From Metabacillus bambusae (GTDB lineage Bacteria; Bacillota; Bacilli; Bacillales; Bacillaceae): a stretch of DNA of 64,000 nt. Under the pieces are notes generated by a model. It was given only the letters and a program-made list of their open reading frames with translations. It was not told the origin of the DNA and made no database searches. Location: positions 1-64,000 of the forward strand of contig NZ_JAGDEL010000019.1 of NCBI RefSeq assembly GCF_017497975.1. The letters run 5' to 3'. Both the position numbers and the translations under genes were made by a program. Below, one piece after another: positions 28,521 to 39,161 of this stretch. Numbering within the stretch: position 1 is the stretch's first letter; every line of letters begins with the position of its first letter.

Positions 28521-30068
28521 TTATAGTTTTTTTCGATATTGAGTTGGGGTCATACCAGTCGTTTTCTCAAATTGAGTGACAAAGTAATCAGGATTTGAAA
28601 AGCCCACACTTTCTGCTACCTGATAGATACGCAAATCGGTCTGCCTTAATTGTTTTTTCGCTTCATTTATTCGGACTTGTAGAATATATTCTTTAAAATA
28701 CATGCCATATGTTTTTTTAAATAACTGCCCCATGTAAACTGGGTTCATATAAAATGTATTCGCTATATGCTTCAATGTAAGATCATTTTTATAGTGTGTA
28801 TCAACATATTTTTTGATCCTTCGTATGTTTCCTGAACCACACTCCTTGTTCAGTCGGTTTAACAGTCCTGCTGCCTCTAATAAAAAGTCTAGAAACATGT
28901 TCTTAATCTCAACCAAAGTACTAGGCTGGTTGTCCCAATTTAACATGCTCTGTAGTGTAGTTAAATTTTTTTCATCTCCATCCATCGACTGTAAGGTTTT
29001 CACAACTTCATGAACAACCCGATTTATAGATGTCCTTACTGCATCTTTTGCGAAAGCCTCCTCTTGAAACTGTTCAAACATCATGACAACGTCTTTTCTA
29101 ATCTCAGAGATTAGATTTTCTTCGATATGTTCCATTAACGATTGGTATTGTGTTTGATCAAGCTCAATGTAATTAACAGACCTATTTTTTGTTTTACCAT
29201 ATACGATCGGTTTTTCGGATGCTTCCACATACTTAAATTGCAGAGCTTTTATTGCCGTTTCATATGATTCCTTAATATCAATTGCATCATCTACAATCCT
29301 TCCGACGTAGATGGTGACATCTGTTTGTAAATGTATCGTTAGCTGAGCCTTTACTATTTCTGAAAAATGAAAAATCCCCCCGCTAAATGGTTGAATTTCT
29401 TCATTATTGACTAGTAGGCCTATTCGGTTACTTCCGTGTTCACGAAACAAAGTAGTAGAATTTACAGCCTCACCATGAATGGTTCTACTAATAATTTCAC
29501 GAATCTTTATCGTATTTACAGCCACATTATTTATCTCTATGATGATATAGGCAAATCCAATTGTTTGATCAATATTCAGTTTTTTCACACAATCAAGGCG
29601 GAGATCTTCTTCAAGTTCAATTGTTAATAAATCATTGAACGCAGTCTCTGCAACTATATTTTCTCTGTTTCTGTTTAACTGTAATTCTTTCGTATACTTA
29701 TCTGCTACCTTTCTAAGTGTCTCTTCAATTTCCTCTTTATCTACTGGTTTTAAGATAAAGTCGTGTACACCATACTTAACAGCTCTTTGGGCATAGTTAA
29801 AATCACTATACCCACTAATAATAATGAAATTTGGGTTTGTCTTTTTAAGTTCAACTGTATGTTTTATTAATTCCAGACCATCTAAGACAGGCATCTTAAT
29901 GTCTGTAATGACTAAATCTGGATGAAACTTCTGAATATACTCCAAAGCATCTTCCCCATTATCTGCTTCTGCACAAACTTCAAAACCACAGCCTTCCCAA
30001 TCAATAAGATTCATCAATCCTTTACGAACATATCGATCATCATCTACTAAGAATACTTTGAAAGCCAC
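28521..30068 (-). CDS. YesN-type response regulator with AraC DNA-binding domain
   Basis: About 515 residues: receiver domain at the N-terminus (VFLVDDDRYVRKG; phospho-Asp in DLVITDIKMP; Lys in FILKPVD), a middle domain, and a C-terminal AraC pair of helix-turn-helix motifs (IRRIKKYVDTHY, GFSNPDYFVTQFEKTTGMTP). GTG 30068 is chosen because GGAGG lies 10 bp before it; ATG 30077 is too close and TTG 30089 precedes it. Forms an operon with the kinase gene. A cre-like site overlaps its promoter. Confidence 0.93.
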   Translation of the reverse strand: MAFKVFLVDDDRYVRKGLMNLIDWEGCGFEVCAEADNGEDALEYIQKFHPDLVITDIKMPVLDGLELIKHTVELKKTNPNFIIISGYSDFNYAQRAVKYGVHDFILKPVDKEEIEETLRKVADKYTKELQLNRNRENIVAETAFNDLLTIELEEDLRLDCVKKLNIDQTIGFAYIIIEINNVAVNTIKIREIISRTIHGEAVNSTTLFREHGSNRIGLLVNNEEIQPFSGGIFHFSEIVKAQLTIHLQTDVTIYVGRIVDDAIDIKESYETAIKALQFKYVEASEKPIVYGKTKNRSVNYIELDQTQYQSLMEHIEENLISEIRKDVVMMFEQFQEEAFAKDAVRTSINRVVHEVVKTLQSMDGDEKNLTTLQSMLNWDNQPSTLVEIKNMFLDFLLEAAGLLNRLNKECGSGNIRRIKKYVDTHYKNDLTLKHIANTFYMNPVYMGQLFKKTYGMYFKEYILQVRINEAKKQLRQTDLRIYQVAESVGFSNPDYFVTQFEKTTGMTPTQYRKKL

Positions 30069-30117
30069 CGTAATCATTCCTCCATTCAAAAAGGCACTAG
30101 ATCAATCAGTACCCCGC

Positions 30118-30132
30118 ATTATAGCGCTTTCA
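30118..30132 (-). promoter_or_regulatory. Promoter -10 with cre-like site before the yesN-yesM-type operon
   Basis: The minus strand reads ATGAAAGCGCTATAATG: a cre site with one mismatch that contains a TATAAT box. It lies about 50 bp before the response-regulator start, so glucose should repress the regulators themselves. Confidence 0.6.
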
Positions 30133-30369
30133 TTTTTTCTCGTTACCATTTTAGCCCTACTAGAGTCACATAGAGGTCTCATTGATTAAGTTTGTTTATT
30201 CTATAAACTAACTATATATTAAATATTCTATATTTACAAACTCTTCGGGTGAACTAAATTGAGAAAATCACGACAGGAAAAATCCTTCACCTGTTGTTAA
30301 ATCAAGTTCATATCCGCTTGGAATATTTTTTTATATGATTGTTTTTATTGTGTAAACAGGAAAGATAAC

Positions 30370-30413
30370 GAAGGAAAGCACATTTCAACTATTACGAATA
30401 TGTGCTTCCTTCC
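30370..30413. terminator. Bidirectional hairpin terminator
   Basis: GAAGGAAAGCACAT pairs with ATGTGCTTCCTTC; on the plus strand seven T follow. It lies 30 bp after the stop codon of the minus-strand gene at 30445. The same hairpin type recurs at 34559-34595. The rest of the gap (30133-30369) shows only AT-rich sequence. Confidence 0.75.
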
Positions 30414-30444
30414 TTTTTTTCATCTTTTATCTAACCGATTACGA

Positions 30445-33400
30445 TTATTTATTTAAAAGATCCGCAAAAGATCTTAATAGATTACTATCTTGTTCAGAAA
30501 TAGCTTTCCCGCTTTGAGCATGGAGTTGATGTTTGTAAGCATTTAGCTGACCATTCAACGCCTTAGTATTTCCTTTGGCTGCTGATGCTTTTGCTGCTTG
30601 CAGCTTTTTCATCAGTGAATCTACCACACCTTGTTTTGTCACAAAGGCTTCTGTTAATCGACTTAAACTATCAAAATCGGCCGTTACTGTAAATTGGAAT
30701 TCGACTTCTGTTGTATTACCAGCTTTGTCGGTTGCTGAAGCAGTAAATTTATTGACTCCTACCTCAAACTTATAGGCCGGTCCTTCCACATTTGGGCATT
30801 CTTTAGAACCTATTCCTGACAGCTCATCCATGATCTTGCAAGTAATCGTAATTGACGAATCTATCAAATAAGAATCTTGATGACCGGTCAATTGGATGAC
30901 AGGAGCTGTTGTATCAAGAATAATCTTTTCTTGGTATGTTTCACTGATATTTCCAGCTTGATCTTTAAATTCAACAAATACGATCTTCTCTCCATCTTCA
31001 GAAGGTAACTTCAATTCTTTTGATGTTGCGTATGCTTCCCATTCCGTCCACTCTTTTCCGTCAGTTGAATAGCGCACTTGATGCACTCCACTGCTATCAT
31101 CCGTTGCTTCAAGAGATAAGGTGACAGTTCTTTCATTTGTGTATTCGGCACCAGCATTAAGGGAAAAGTGACCTACTGGACTTTCTGTATCTTTTTGTTC
31201 TGGTTCCCCTACAATTATGGTAGCAGTCACCGTTCTATTTTTAGGAAGAATCTCTCTTTCAGGTATCATATCTAGAACAGGTGTACCATCAGCTGCCCAA
31301 TGGACTATTCTTGCAGATACATTTCGTTGACCGCCCCCAGCAGGCATCGTGTGATAAATGTTAACCAAATTTCCATCCTCATCAAGTGTATATGAATTAT
31401 GCCCTGGTCCATATTCTCCAGGTACAGATTCTGAGTTTAAAAGCGGATAACTATTTTTCGTCCAGGATGCAGGGTTTAATAAATCACTATCTTCATTTGC
31501 TGTTAACATACCTATAGAATAGGTAGTATCTACTCCTGAAGCTGAATATGTGAGAAATACCTTATCTCCATGTTTTAGGATAAATGATCCTTCTACAACC
31601 TCTGTTGTTAGACGCTCCCATCCAAAATTAGGTTTGTTTATAACAACAGGATCGGTCGTTAACTTCCATGGTTCCTCAGGATTTATTTTCGCAATTAATA
31701 GAGTAGAAATTTCATCCGGAGTTCCCGCTGGACCTCCATAATTATAAATGACATAATGTTCATTCTTATGTTCGAAATAGGTCATATCATAAGTAAGACC
31801 TGATGTGGAAAGGAATTCACCATCTTTTTTAAGTACCCTTTTTGGTGCTTCCCAGTCTGATGGTGAAATTGGATTTCCACCATCCTTTAACTTCATTACA
31901 TAAGATTGAACGGTATACCAATGCGGACTGCCACCAGCAAAGAATACATATAAATCACCATTAATTATATGGAATTCTGGCGCCCATAGGGAACCAGATA
32001 ATTCTCCTGATGGATTACGGTTGAATATTCTATTAACTGGTGCATCTTTTAAGCCTAATATTGTGTCTGCTTCCCGAACATCTAAATAATTAAAGCCGCT
32101 TTCACTAGTAGCTATCAAATAGTATTTACCGTTATACTTAATGACATTGGGATCTGCATACCCTTTTATCATCTCTTTTGGATAATTTGTTTGTTTGACT
32201 GTTCCGCTGACTGAATAAGTACCCGACCCGCTAAAATCAATTTGATTAAACTGCTCCTCATTCCAATTCACAAACTTTTCTGCAGTTGATCCATCACTAT
32301 AAGAAGCAGTAACTTTCATATTTTTGAGATCATCAAAAGTAAATTCTTGATTGTTTTCCACATAAACCTCAATGTTTGAAACACTCGTATTGGTTACCTT
32401 TGCTAGTTTTTTCGTAATTACTTTAGCTTCAGCCTTTGTAACTACAATGCGATTACTAGGAAATGAATGAGCAATATTTGTATTTACTTCATTTATTCGA
32501 ATTTTAGCTCCTTCTTTTGGCTCACTAACAGTCATAAAATCTTGTGTTGTATTAAAGTAGCTCTTTCCATTTGAAGTTTTCCATTCAATACGATACACAT
32601 CTGAAGAAGAGTCATATTCAGCAATAGGCTTAACGACTGTTTCATTTGTGTTTAGTGATACTAAACCTACTTCTTCATATGAAATTAAATCCTCTGATTT
32701 AAATAATAAAATAGATGACTTTTCAGCTTCGCTTTGAGAACCACCCTTGGTGGATCTAGTAGCAATTACACCAAAAGTTCCGTCTTTCATTCTAAAAGTG
32801 TAGGGATTCACTAATTTTTTTGTTAAACCTTCTTTTGCACTCCCAGCATTAAAATCAGCATTTGCAAATAATACACCCGTATTATTATTTAGAGCAGTAT
32901 AGTTCTCTCCATCTTCACTATAACCCATGTGCATAGCATCTGTGACAACACTGCCACCAGCACGATGATAGCTTAGAATATAAGTTGCAGATGATTCAAT
33001 CACTTTTACTTGGAATTCTTTTTTTGTTTGTTGGTCTTTATAAGAAATCGTTGCAGTTAATGAGACTTCCTTCATGCCTTCTGAAGGTGAATGAATGGTC
33101 CCGTTCTTGTCAATAACCGACCTATCACTGCTTTCCCAGGAAATAGATGCTACGCCACTAGTAGTAGGCAACTCATCATCCTCTGTAAGTACATATGGAA
33201 TGTATAACTTATTTCCAATCGTTTCAGTAACATTGGCTAAAGAAACAAGAGTTATAGTAAATTCTTTTGTGGCTTTGTAACCATTTATTTCAAGTGTTGC
33301 TGTTAATTTTGCTGTTTGTTCTTCATCACTTAATGTTATGACACCAGTATTTGAAATGATACTTTCATTACTAGACTGCCATGAGATGGAAGAACCATTA

Positions 33401-34254
33401 CTTCCCGTGGCAGGTAAAGTCAAATTGCCTACAACTGCGGAAGTATCACCCAAAGTAAGATTTTCTTTGTCTTGTTGTAGTGATAACTGGCTAACAGACT
33501 CCTCATATACGTTACCTATATTCGTATCATCTAATGCTTCACCATAGATACGTAGATCTTGGAATGAACCTGCAAACGTATGGTCATTTAAATAATTGGA
33601 TCGCCCTATATAAGCATTTAATCTAGTACCAAAATCTCTTGTTGTTCTCGTTTTATTTACAGTGCCAATCTTCTTCCCATTGATGTATCCTGTCACAGAG
33701 GTAGGTGTGATCACTGTTGTATAGTGGGTCCACTTCCCATTGTTAGCTGTTGTATTTGTGGATGTAACCCCAACTTCCGTACTCCAAGGGGCACTGCTGT
33801 TTAAAGAGTTGGTAAATACCGATTTAAAGTTGCCACTTGGATTGGTTGGATTGAACAACCAATAATTCCCAGGAACTCCACTTGCATTTGCCGGTGTTCC
33901 GAAAAACAATGCAGAATAATTTCCACTACCTGTATTACTTTTCAGCCACGTAGAAATAGTTAAGCTATCTTGATTATCAAACAATCCATCTGGTAACTTA
34001 ACGTAATTTGTATTGCTATTCGTTCCACCTGGTAGAGTTAAACCATCTGTAAAGGTGATATTCCCAACAGCTTCTCCATGTTTTTCGTTACCTGAAACAT
34101 CTTTAATATCTTCAATTAAAGGGTAGTGTGCTAAAAGGTGTTCGTCATTACCTATTGTTGATTCTTCTACTGCTAAAATAACCTGATGAGAAAACAAACT
34201 ACTAAGCAGTAGTATCGAAGCTAAGACTAATAGTTTAATATTTTTGAAAATCAC
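30445..34254 (-). CDS. Large secreted GH43 enzyme with LamG, Ig-like domains and FIMAH-type tail
   Basis: 1269 residues, GTG start with GGGGAGG 10 bp upstream. Signal peptide (1-29), LamG-like domain (38-248), two atrophied Ig domains (258-331 and 338-418), a propeller-like stretch (421-581, starting TYILSYHRAGGSVV) that lacks the clear GH43 acid motif, an Ig-like domain (605-688), a full GH43 domain (690-1013; GYADPNV base Asp, YDMTYFEH, WAPE, VVEGSFILKHG acid Glu), then the shared tail: Ig-like, Ig-like with ITC/KEC cysteines, FIMAH-type helices (1190-1269). The GH43 domain resembles exo-acting alpha-L-arabinofuranosidases. A MITE-like repeat occupies most of its upstream region, so its promoter is unclear. 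Confidence 0.88.
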   Translation of the reverse strand: MIFKNIKLLVLASILLLSSLFSHQVILAVEESTIGNDEHLLAHYPLIEDIKDVSGNEKHGEAVGNITFTDGLTLPGGTNSNTNYVKLPDGLFDNQDSLTISTWLKSNTGSGNYSALFFGTPANASGVPGNYWLFNPTNPSGNFKSVFTNSLNSSAPWSTEVGVTSTNTTANNGKWTHYTTVITPTSVTGYINGKKIGTVNKTRTTRDFGTRLNAYIGRSNYLNDHTFAGSFQDLRIYGEALDDTNIGNVYEESVSQLSLQQDKENLTLGDTSAVVGNLTLPATGSNGSSISWQSSNESIISNTGVITLSDEEQTAKLTATLEINGYKATKEFTITLVSLANVTETIGNKLYIPYVLTEDDELPTTSGVASISWESSDRSVIDKNGTIHSPSEGMKEVSLTATISYKDQQTKKEFQVKVIESSATYILSYHRAGGSVVTDAMHMGYSEDGENYTALNNNTGVLFANADFNAGSAKEGLTKKLVNPYTFRMKDGTFGVIATRSTKGGSQSEAEKSSILLFKSEDLISYEEVGLVSLNTNETVVKPIAEYDSSSDVYRIEWKTSNGKSYFNTTQDFMTVSEPKEGAKIRINEVNTNIAHSFPSNRIVVTKAEAKVITKKLAKVTNTSVSNIEVYVENNQEFTFDDLKNMKVTASYSDGSTAEKFVNWNEEQFNQIDFSGSGTYSVSGTVKQTNYPKEMIKGYADPNVIKYNGKYYLIATSESGFNYLDVREADTILGLKDAPVNRIFNRNPSGELSGSLWAPEFHIINGDLYVFFAGGSPHWYTVQSYVMKLKDGGNPISPSDWEAPKRVLKKDGEFLSTSGLTYDMTYFEHKNEHYVIYNYGGPAGTPDEISTLLIAKINPEEPWKLTTDPVVINKPNFGWERLTTEVVEGSFILKHGDKVFLTYSASGVDTTYSIGMLTANEDSDLLNPASWTKNSYPLLNSESVPGEYGPGHNSYTLDEDGNLVNIYHTMPAGGGQRNVSARIVHWAADGTPVLDMIPEREILPKNRTVTATIIVGEPEQKDTESPVGHFSLNAGAEYTNERTVTLSLEATDDSSGVHQVRYSTDGKEWTEWEAYATSKELKLPSEDGEKIVFVEFKDQAGNISETYQEKIILDTTAPVIQLTGHQDSYLIDSSITITCKIMDELSGIGSKECPNVEGPAYKFEVGVNKFTASATDKAGNTTEVEFQFTVTADFDSLSRLTEAFVTKQGVVDSLMKKLQAAKASAAKGNTKALNGQLNAYKHQLHAQSGKAISEQDSNLLRSFADLLNK

Positions 34255-34308
34255 TCTATTTTTACCTCCCCAAAGTAATATACCTTTATTACATACTTCT
34301 TTAATATT

Positions 34309-34510
34309 GGCTGTTTACAAACTTTGTTGCTAACGTGGTTGATTTCCGCTCCAGATGCTCGCTTTCCGCGGGGCGGGCGGTGAGCCTCATCGGCGCATAG
34401 TGCCTGTGGGATCTCACCTGTCCCGCTACTCCCGCAGGAGTCTCCTACTTCCGCTCCAATCAACCTGAAATAGTTTTTGTTGTAAAAACAACAATCTCTA
34501 AATAACAGCC
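34309..34510 (-). repeat. MITE-like dispersed repeat, copy B
   Basis: A 202-bp copy in reverse orientation, with GGCTGTTTAC at its left and AACAGCC at its right end and the same GC-rich core (cccgcaggagtctc, ggggcgggcggtgagcctca). No exact target duplication is seen. It lies 54 bp before the GTG start of the 1269-residue enzyme. An apparent small reading frame across it is only repeat sequence. Confidence 0.82.
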
Positions 34511-34558
34511 TTTTCATTTTACAAAAAGGTACATTTTCAATAAAAAACAGATAATAAA

Positions 34559-34595
34559 AGAAAGCACATTTCATCTATATCAAATATGTGCCTCC
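34559..34595 (-). terminator. Terminator after the 1506-residue GH43 gene
   Basis: AAAGCACAT pairs with ATGTGC and flanking purines/pyrimidines (GGAGG / CTTTC), with TCTTTTATT after it on the minus strand. Its sequence closely matches the hairpin at 30370-30413. Confidence 0.65.
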
Positions 34596-34640
34596 TTCTG
34601 TTTTCATATTTGTACCTATTGAATCTAACCTATAAATATA

Positions 34641-37600
34641 TTATTTTTTTAGTAGATCAGCGAAAGATACTAATAGATTACTATCTTGTTCGGTAATGGA
34701 CTTCCCGATTTGAGCATTGAGTTGATTTTTATAAGCATTTAGTTGACCAGCCAATGCCTCTTTATTTTCTTTGGCTGCAGATGCTTTTGCCGATTGAAGC
34801 TTTTTCGTTAGTGAATCTGCAACTCCTTGTTTTGTTACAAAAGCTTCTGTTAATCGACTTAAACTATTAAAGTCAACTGTTACTATAAACTGGATTTCTA
34901 CTTCTGTTTTATTACCAGCTTTATCAGTTGCAGAAGCAGTGACCTTATTTACACCTACCTCAAAGCTGTATGCTGGTCCTTCAACACTTGGACATTCTTT
35001 AGAGGCTACTCCTGACAACTCATCGACTATATTGCAAGAAATCTTAATTGACGAATCGATTGTATAAGAATCTTGATTTCCCTTAAATTCGATTACAGGA
35101 GCAGCCGTATCTAATATGATCTTTTGTTGGTATGTTTCACTGACATTTCCAGCTTGATCTTTAAATTCAACATATACTGTCTTCTCACCATCACCAGATG
35201 GTAACGTAAGTTCTTTTGATGTTGTATACGCTTCCCATTCTGTCCATTCTTTTGCGTCAGTTGAATAGCGAACTTGATCAACTCCACTACTGTCATCCGT
35301 TGCTTCAAGTAATAAGGTAACAGCTGACTTATTTGTATACTCCGCGCCAGAATTAATCGTAAAGTGACCTACTGGACTTTCTGTATCTCCTTTTTCTATA
35401 TAAACAGGTTCAGTTATACCGTTTAATGTTGGTTTAACTTGTTTGATCGTACCATCTGCGTTAAATTCCATCTTATCAATGACAACTTCACGGTTAAAAC
35501 CGTTACCATCAGGAATGGCATGTCGTGCATAAACAATATAATAATCATCTGTATTCGGTATGTTTAATACAGAGTGATGACCAGGTCCTTTGATTCCAAG
35601 GCTTAAATCTTTACTAAGAATGACACCTTTCTTCGTCCAAGGCCCCATTGGAGATGATCCTGTTGCATATGCAACCTGATAGTTCTCACTACCAGTATCA
35701 TCCTCTGACCACATTAAGTAATAAATACCGTCCCGCTTAAAAACAACAGGAGCCTCTCTAAAGTTCGCAGGTGTCATATTCACTGGATCCTGGGCAAATG
35801 AAACCATATCATCGTTTAGCTTCGCACCAAATAAATTTCCATTCCCCCAATAAAAGTAATACTGTCCATCATCATCTTTAAATGCATAGGGGTCAATGGC
35901 TTGGCCTGGATATATTCCACTTGGCACTAATGGTTTATCGAGAGCATCTTTAAACGGTCCTGTTGGAGTTGTGGATGTTGCTACACCGATGTTGGCGTCT
36001 GCTGAAAAATAGTAGTAATACATTCCGTCTTTTTCAGTAATCGTAGGCGCCCAGGCACGATTATCTGCCCAAGTCACATCATCTGTTGCAAGATCTAAAA
36101 TGACACCTTCATCCTTCCAATTGATTAAATCCTTTGAAGAAAACGCTTTAAATTGTGAGCCTGACCAGCCATCAAATCCATCTGTTGTAGGATAAATATA
36201 ATACGTATCACCAAAAACAGCGATTTGTGGATCTGCATAAAGTCCTGACAATGTACCTGATGGATACATCTTCAATTTCACAGTCCATTCCTGCTTGTTT
36301 CCATCTTTGTCTGTCACTGTATATGTAACAGGGTTTGTAAAATCTTGTGTTTCACCTGATGCTGGACTCACTGTAGAACCAGGTAAAAGAGTAATCGTCG
36401 GTGTTAATTTTGTTATATCTATATCTTGCCCCTCTTTAATAGGAACAGCAATTGTGTTAGCTTTCTTATCAATTTCAGCTTGACCTTTTTGACCAGGAAC
36501 TTGGAAGTTACCAATACCAGTAGGTTCAATGGTCATTTCAAGGATCTCAGCTTCTGAGAGAGCACGATTATAAACCTTTACATTGTCGAAAGATCCTTTA
36601 AAGTATTGATCTCCTGAATAGAAGGATTTTCCTAAGTATGCTGATAAATCTGCTCCTAAGTCTTTCATTGCCACTGTAACATTGTTATTTTCAGCTACAA
36701 GAATACCATCCTTATACATCTTCATACTAGTAGGTGTCATGACAAGTTTGATATTCATCCACTTGCTCTTAATGGAAGATGTCTTCGTTTTAACCTCCTG
36801 CTCGCTAGACCAACTGTTTACCGTAATGGCATTTCTTATTTCACTATCACGTGTTCTTAAGAACATATATTTTTGGTCATTCTTACCTACTGAAAAGGTA
36901 AAGAAGTTTCCAGCTACTGTTTCCGCCTTAATATCCATGGAAATGGATACTGTATCTCTTCCATCAAAGAAACCAGTTGGAAAGGCAACAAATGTATTAG
37001 TCGTACCGTCAAGAGATAATACCTTTGAGTCCTTTTCTTCATCTGTCACGTAAGTTGCATTGCCATTTAATTTACCATTATAGTTGTTGCCTGAATCATC
37101 TTGAATCGTGTTGCCAGTTGTTGTTTCTTCAAAATTGTACTCAAGGATTGGCTCTTTTTGTTCTTCTTCGTCTGGTGCCTCGATCACTTTGTTCCATTTA
37201 GCCATGACAGCTTCGTACTCTTCTTGTGTTATAGGTAAGACAGAACCATGTCTTTTTTTGTTAGATCCTAAGGAATAGTCTGAAGTTGTTAATTTAGTAA
37301 ATTGTCCACTTGAGAGATCGCTCGTTAGTAACGGAAGATAACCTTTTCCTGTTGCATACTGATCGACCATTAAATTCCATTCTTCTCTATCATTAAATTT
37401 AAATATTAACGGACCTTCTACATCATGCCCTGTTAATCCTGTTGAATCTTCAATCGTTCCCAGCTTTGACCACGTACCAAGTATTTGATCGCTTTTTTCG
37501 ATCGTAATTTGTCCATCACCCGAGTAACGGTAATACATATCATTTTCTTTAATGATTGTTGTATCAATAATATGAGTATCACCTGGACGGTCAATAAATA

Positions 37601-39161
37601 CTTTTGGTTCAGTAAACGTATAGAAATCTCTAGTCTTTGCATAATAAATATTATGTGGTGCAAATACTCCTTGTTCATTACTGATCGTAGAAGCCCAAAA
37701 TACAACATATTCGCCTGTTTTTTCATCATAAAAAGCTTCAGGTGCCCATGCATCTCCTGCATTAGGTGGGGCTACTTCAACCATCCTAGGTTCAGACCAG
37801 TTTACTAAATCAGTAGATTCCCAAATAATAAGAGATTTACTTCCAGCAGTTTGCGCTGCACCCCAACCTTTTCCATTCGCAATACGTAAGTCTGTTGCGA
37901 TGAGATAGAATTTATCCCCTTCTTGAGAACGTAGAATATAGGGATCACGCACACCTTTTTCACCAATATCAGATGTTAATACTGGATTACTTTCGTTTAA
38001 ATCTTTCCAGTTTAATCCATCTGTACTACTAGCAAAATAAATCTGTTCCCCGATATCGTGTTCACCTGTAAAATGAGTCATTAAATAATTAGTGAAATTC
38101 TTTTTTTCTGTTTTCGCCTTAACAGTAAGTAGAATTTGCTTTGTATCACTTACTTCACCAGATTTAATAGTTGCTGTTAATTTTACTTGTGTATCAGAGT
38201 CCTGTCTTGTTACAACACCAGCGGGAATATCATCATAATTTTCATTTTCTTTTTCATTTACACTTACTACATCGGGTCTGTCGGTTTCCCACGTGATTGA
38301 TGCTCCTTTATCAGAACTTGTAGGTAACGTAAGATTGCCGCGGATGTCATCTGCATTTGGGATTATCAAGTTAGCTTTTGCTAATTCAACAATTTCCACA
38401 TCAGTTAATGTTGCATTTTGTTTGACCTCATCTGGCGATAATGTATAGTTATATACTTTAAAATCAGCTAATTTTCCACTAAAGGCAGCATCAGGTTCAA
38501 ATAGTGATTTCCCAATAAATCCAATAGAATTTGCTGCAGGGTCAACACCTTCTTTTAAAATGTCCATTACTGAATAAGTATGTGGTAGAGTTCCAACTGG
38601 TTCCCCATTAAGATAAAGAGATATTTCCCCTTCTTTAAAAGTCGTTGTGAAGGTATTTTTTTCTCCTGAACGAATCGTTGCATTTTGAAATAATAGCTCT
38701 TTATCTGAGTTCTTAATCCCAAATCTAACAGTACCATTTCCTTGCTTTGGATTTAAAAAGATATAATTTTTCACATTAGGCCAAACACCTGTCTTATTAC
38801 CAATACTGTAAAGCCAATGTGCAGCACTTGTGCTTGTGCTAAATGTTGTTTCAATAGTAAATGTCTCATCATCAATAAGCCCCAAAGGTAATTTTACATA
38901 TTTAGACTTATCACCAGTGAAGTTTAAGATTTTATCGTTTTCTTCTTCTAAGAAGTCTCCTTCAGTAAATCCAACATATTCTGCATCAAATCCACTGTTC
39001 GTCACATCTGTTAACTTACCATTAGCTATTGACATATCATAATGTGCAATTAAGCTGTCTTCCACATTAACAATCTCCTCTGCTTGAATCACTGGTATTG
39101 GGAGAAGTGAAATTATTATTACTATTGTCATAAATAGTGATAACCACTTTTTACCCTTCAT
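34641..39161 (-). CDS. Giant secreted protein with two unlike GH43 domains and FIMAH-type tail
   Basis: 1506 residues, ATG with AAGGAGG 9 bp upstream. Signal peptide (1-27), LamG-like (38-245), atrophied Ig (255-345), GH43 propeller 1 (353-653; VRDPYIL, WAPE, IDTT, EGPLIFK), LamG-like (667-872), a small domain with ITLLPGSTVSPASG of the DUF5018-like kind (883-963), GH43 propeller 2 (965-1253; YADPQIAVFGD base Asp, IDPYAFKDDDG, REAPVVFKRDG acid Glu), then the shared Ig, Cys-Ig and FIMAH-type tail (1260-1506). The two catalytic domains belong to different GH43 branches, unlike the near-duplicate pair in the 2126-residue protein, so it may attack two linkages. A conserved promoter block lies about 430 bp upstream. 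Confidence 0.9.
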   Translation of the reverse strand: MKGKKWLSLFMTIVIIISLLPIPVIQAEEIVNVEDSLIAHYDMSIANGKLTDVTNSGFDAEYVGFTEGDFLEEENDKILNFTGDKSKYVKLPLGLIDDETFTIETTFSTSTSAAHWLYSIGNKTGVWPNVKNYIFLNPKQGNGTVRFGIKNSDKELLFQNATIRSGEKNTFTTTFKEGEISLYLNGEPVGTLPHTYSVMDILKEGVDPAANSIGFIGKSLFEPDAAFSGKLADFKVYNYTLSPDEVKQNATLTDVEIVELAKANLIIPNADDIRGNLTLPTSSDKGASITWETDRPDVVSVNEKENENYDDIPAGVVTRQDSDTQVKLTATIKSGEVSDTKQILLTVKAKTEKKNFTNYLMTHFTGEHDIGEQIYFASSTDGLNWKDLNESNPVLTSDIGEKGVRDPYILRSQEGDKFYLIATDLRIANGKGWGAAQTAGSKSLIIWESTDLVNWSEPRMVEVAPPNAGDAWAPEAFYDEKTGEYVVFWASTISNEQGVFAPHNIYYAKTRDFYTFTEPKVFIDRPGDTHIIDTTIIKENDMYYRYSGDGQITIEKSDQILGTWSKLGTIEDSTGLTGHDVEGPLIFKFNDREEWNLMVDQYATGKGYLPLLTSDLSSGQFTKLTTSDYSLGSNKKRHGSVLPITQEEYEAVMAKWNKVIEAPDEEEQKEPILEYNFEETTTGNTIQDDSGNNYNGKLNGNATYVTDEEKDSKVLSLDGTTNTFVAFPTGFFDGRDTVSISMDIKAETVAGNFFTFSVGKNDQKYMFLRTRDSEIRNAITVNSWSSEQEVKTKTSSIKSKWMNIKLVMTPTSMKMYKDGILVAENNNVTVAMKDLGADLSAYLGKSFYSGDQYFKGSFDNVKVYNRALSEAEILEMTIEPTGIGNFQVPGQKGQAEIDKKANTIAVPIKEGQDIDITKLTPTITLLPGSTVSPASGETQDFTNPVTYTVTDKDGNKQEWTVKLKMYPSGTLSGLYADPQIAVFGDTYYIYPTTDGFDGWSGSQFKAFSSKDLINWKDEGVILDLATDDVTWADNRAWAPTITEKDGMYYYYFSADANIGVATSTTPTGPFKDALDKPLVPSGIYPGQAIDPYAFKDDDGQYYFYWGNGNLFGAKLNDDMVSFAQDPVNMTPANFREAPVVFKRDGIYYLMWSEDDTGSENYQVAYATGSSPMGPWTKKGVILSKDLSLGIKGPGHHSVLNIPNTDDYYIVYARHAIPDGNGFNREVVIDKMEFNADGTIKQVKPTLNGITEPVYIEKGDTESPVGHFTINSGAEYTNKSAVTLLLEATDDSSGVDQVRYSTDAKEWTEWEAYTTSKELTLPSGDGEKTVYVEFKDQAGNVSETYQQKIILDTAAPVIEFKGNQDSYTIDSSIKISCNIVDELSGVASKECPSVEGPAYSFEVGVNKVTASATDKAGNKTEVEIQFIVTVDFNSLSRLTEAFVTKQGVADSLTKKLQSAKASAAKENKEALAGQLNAYKNQLNAQIGKSITEQDSNLLVSFADLLKK

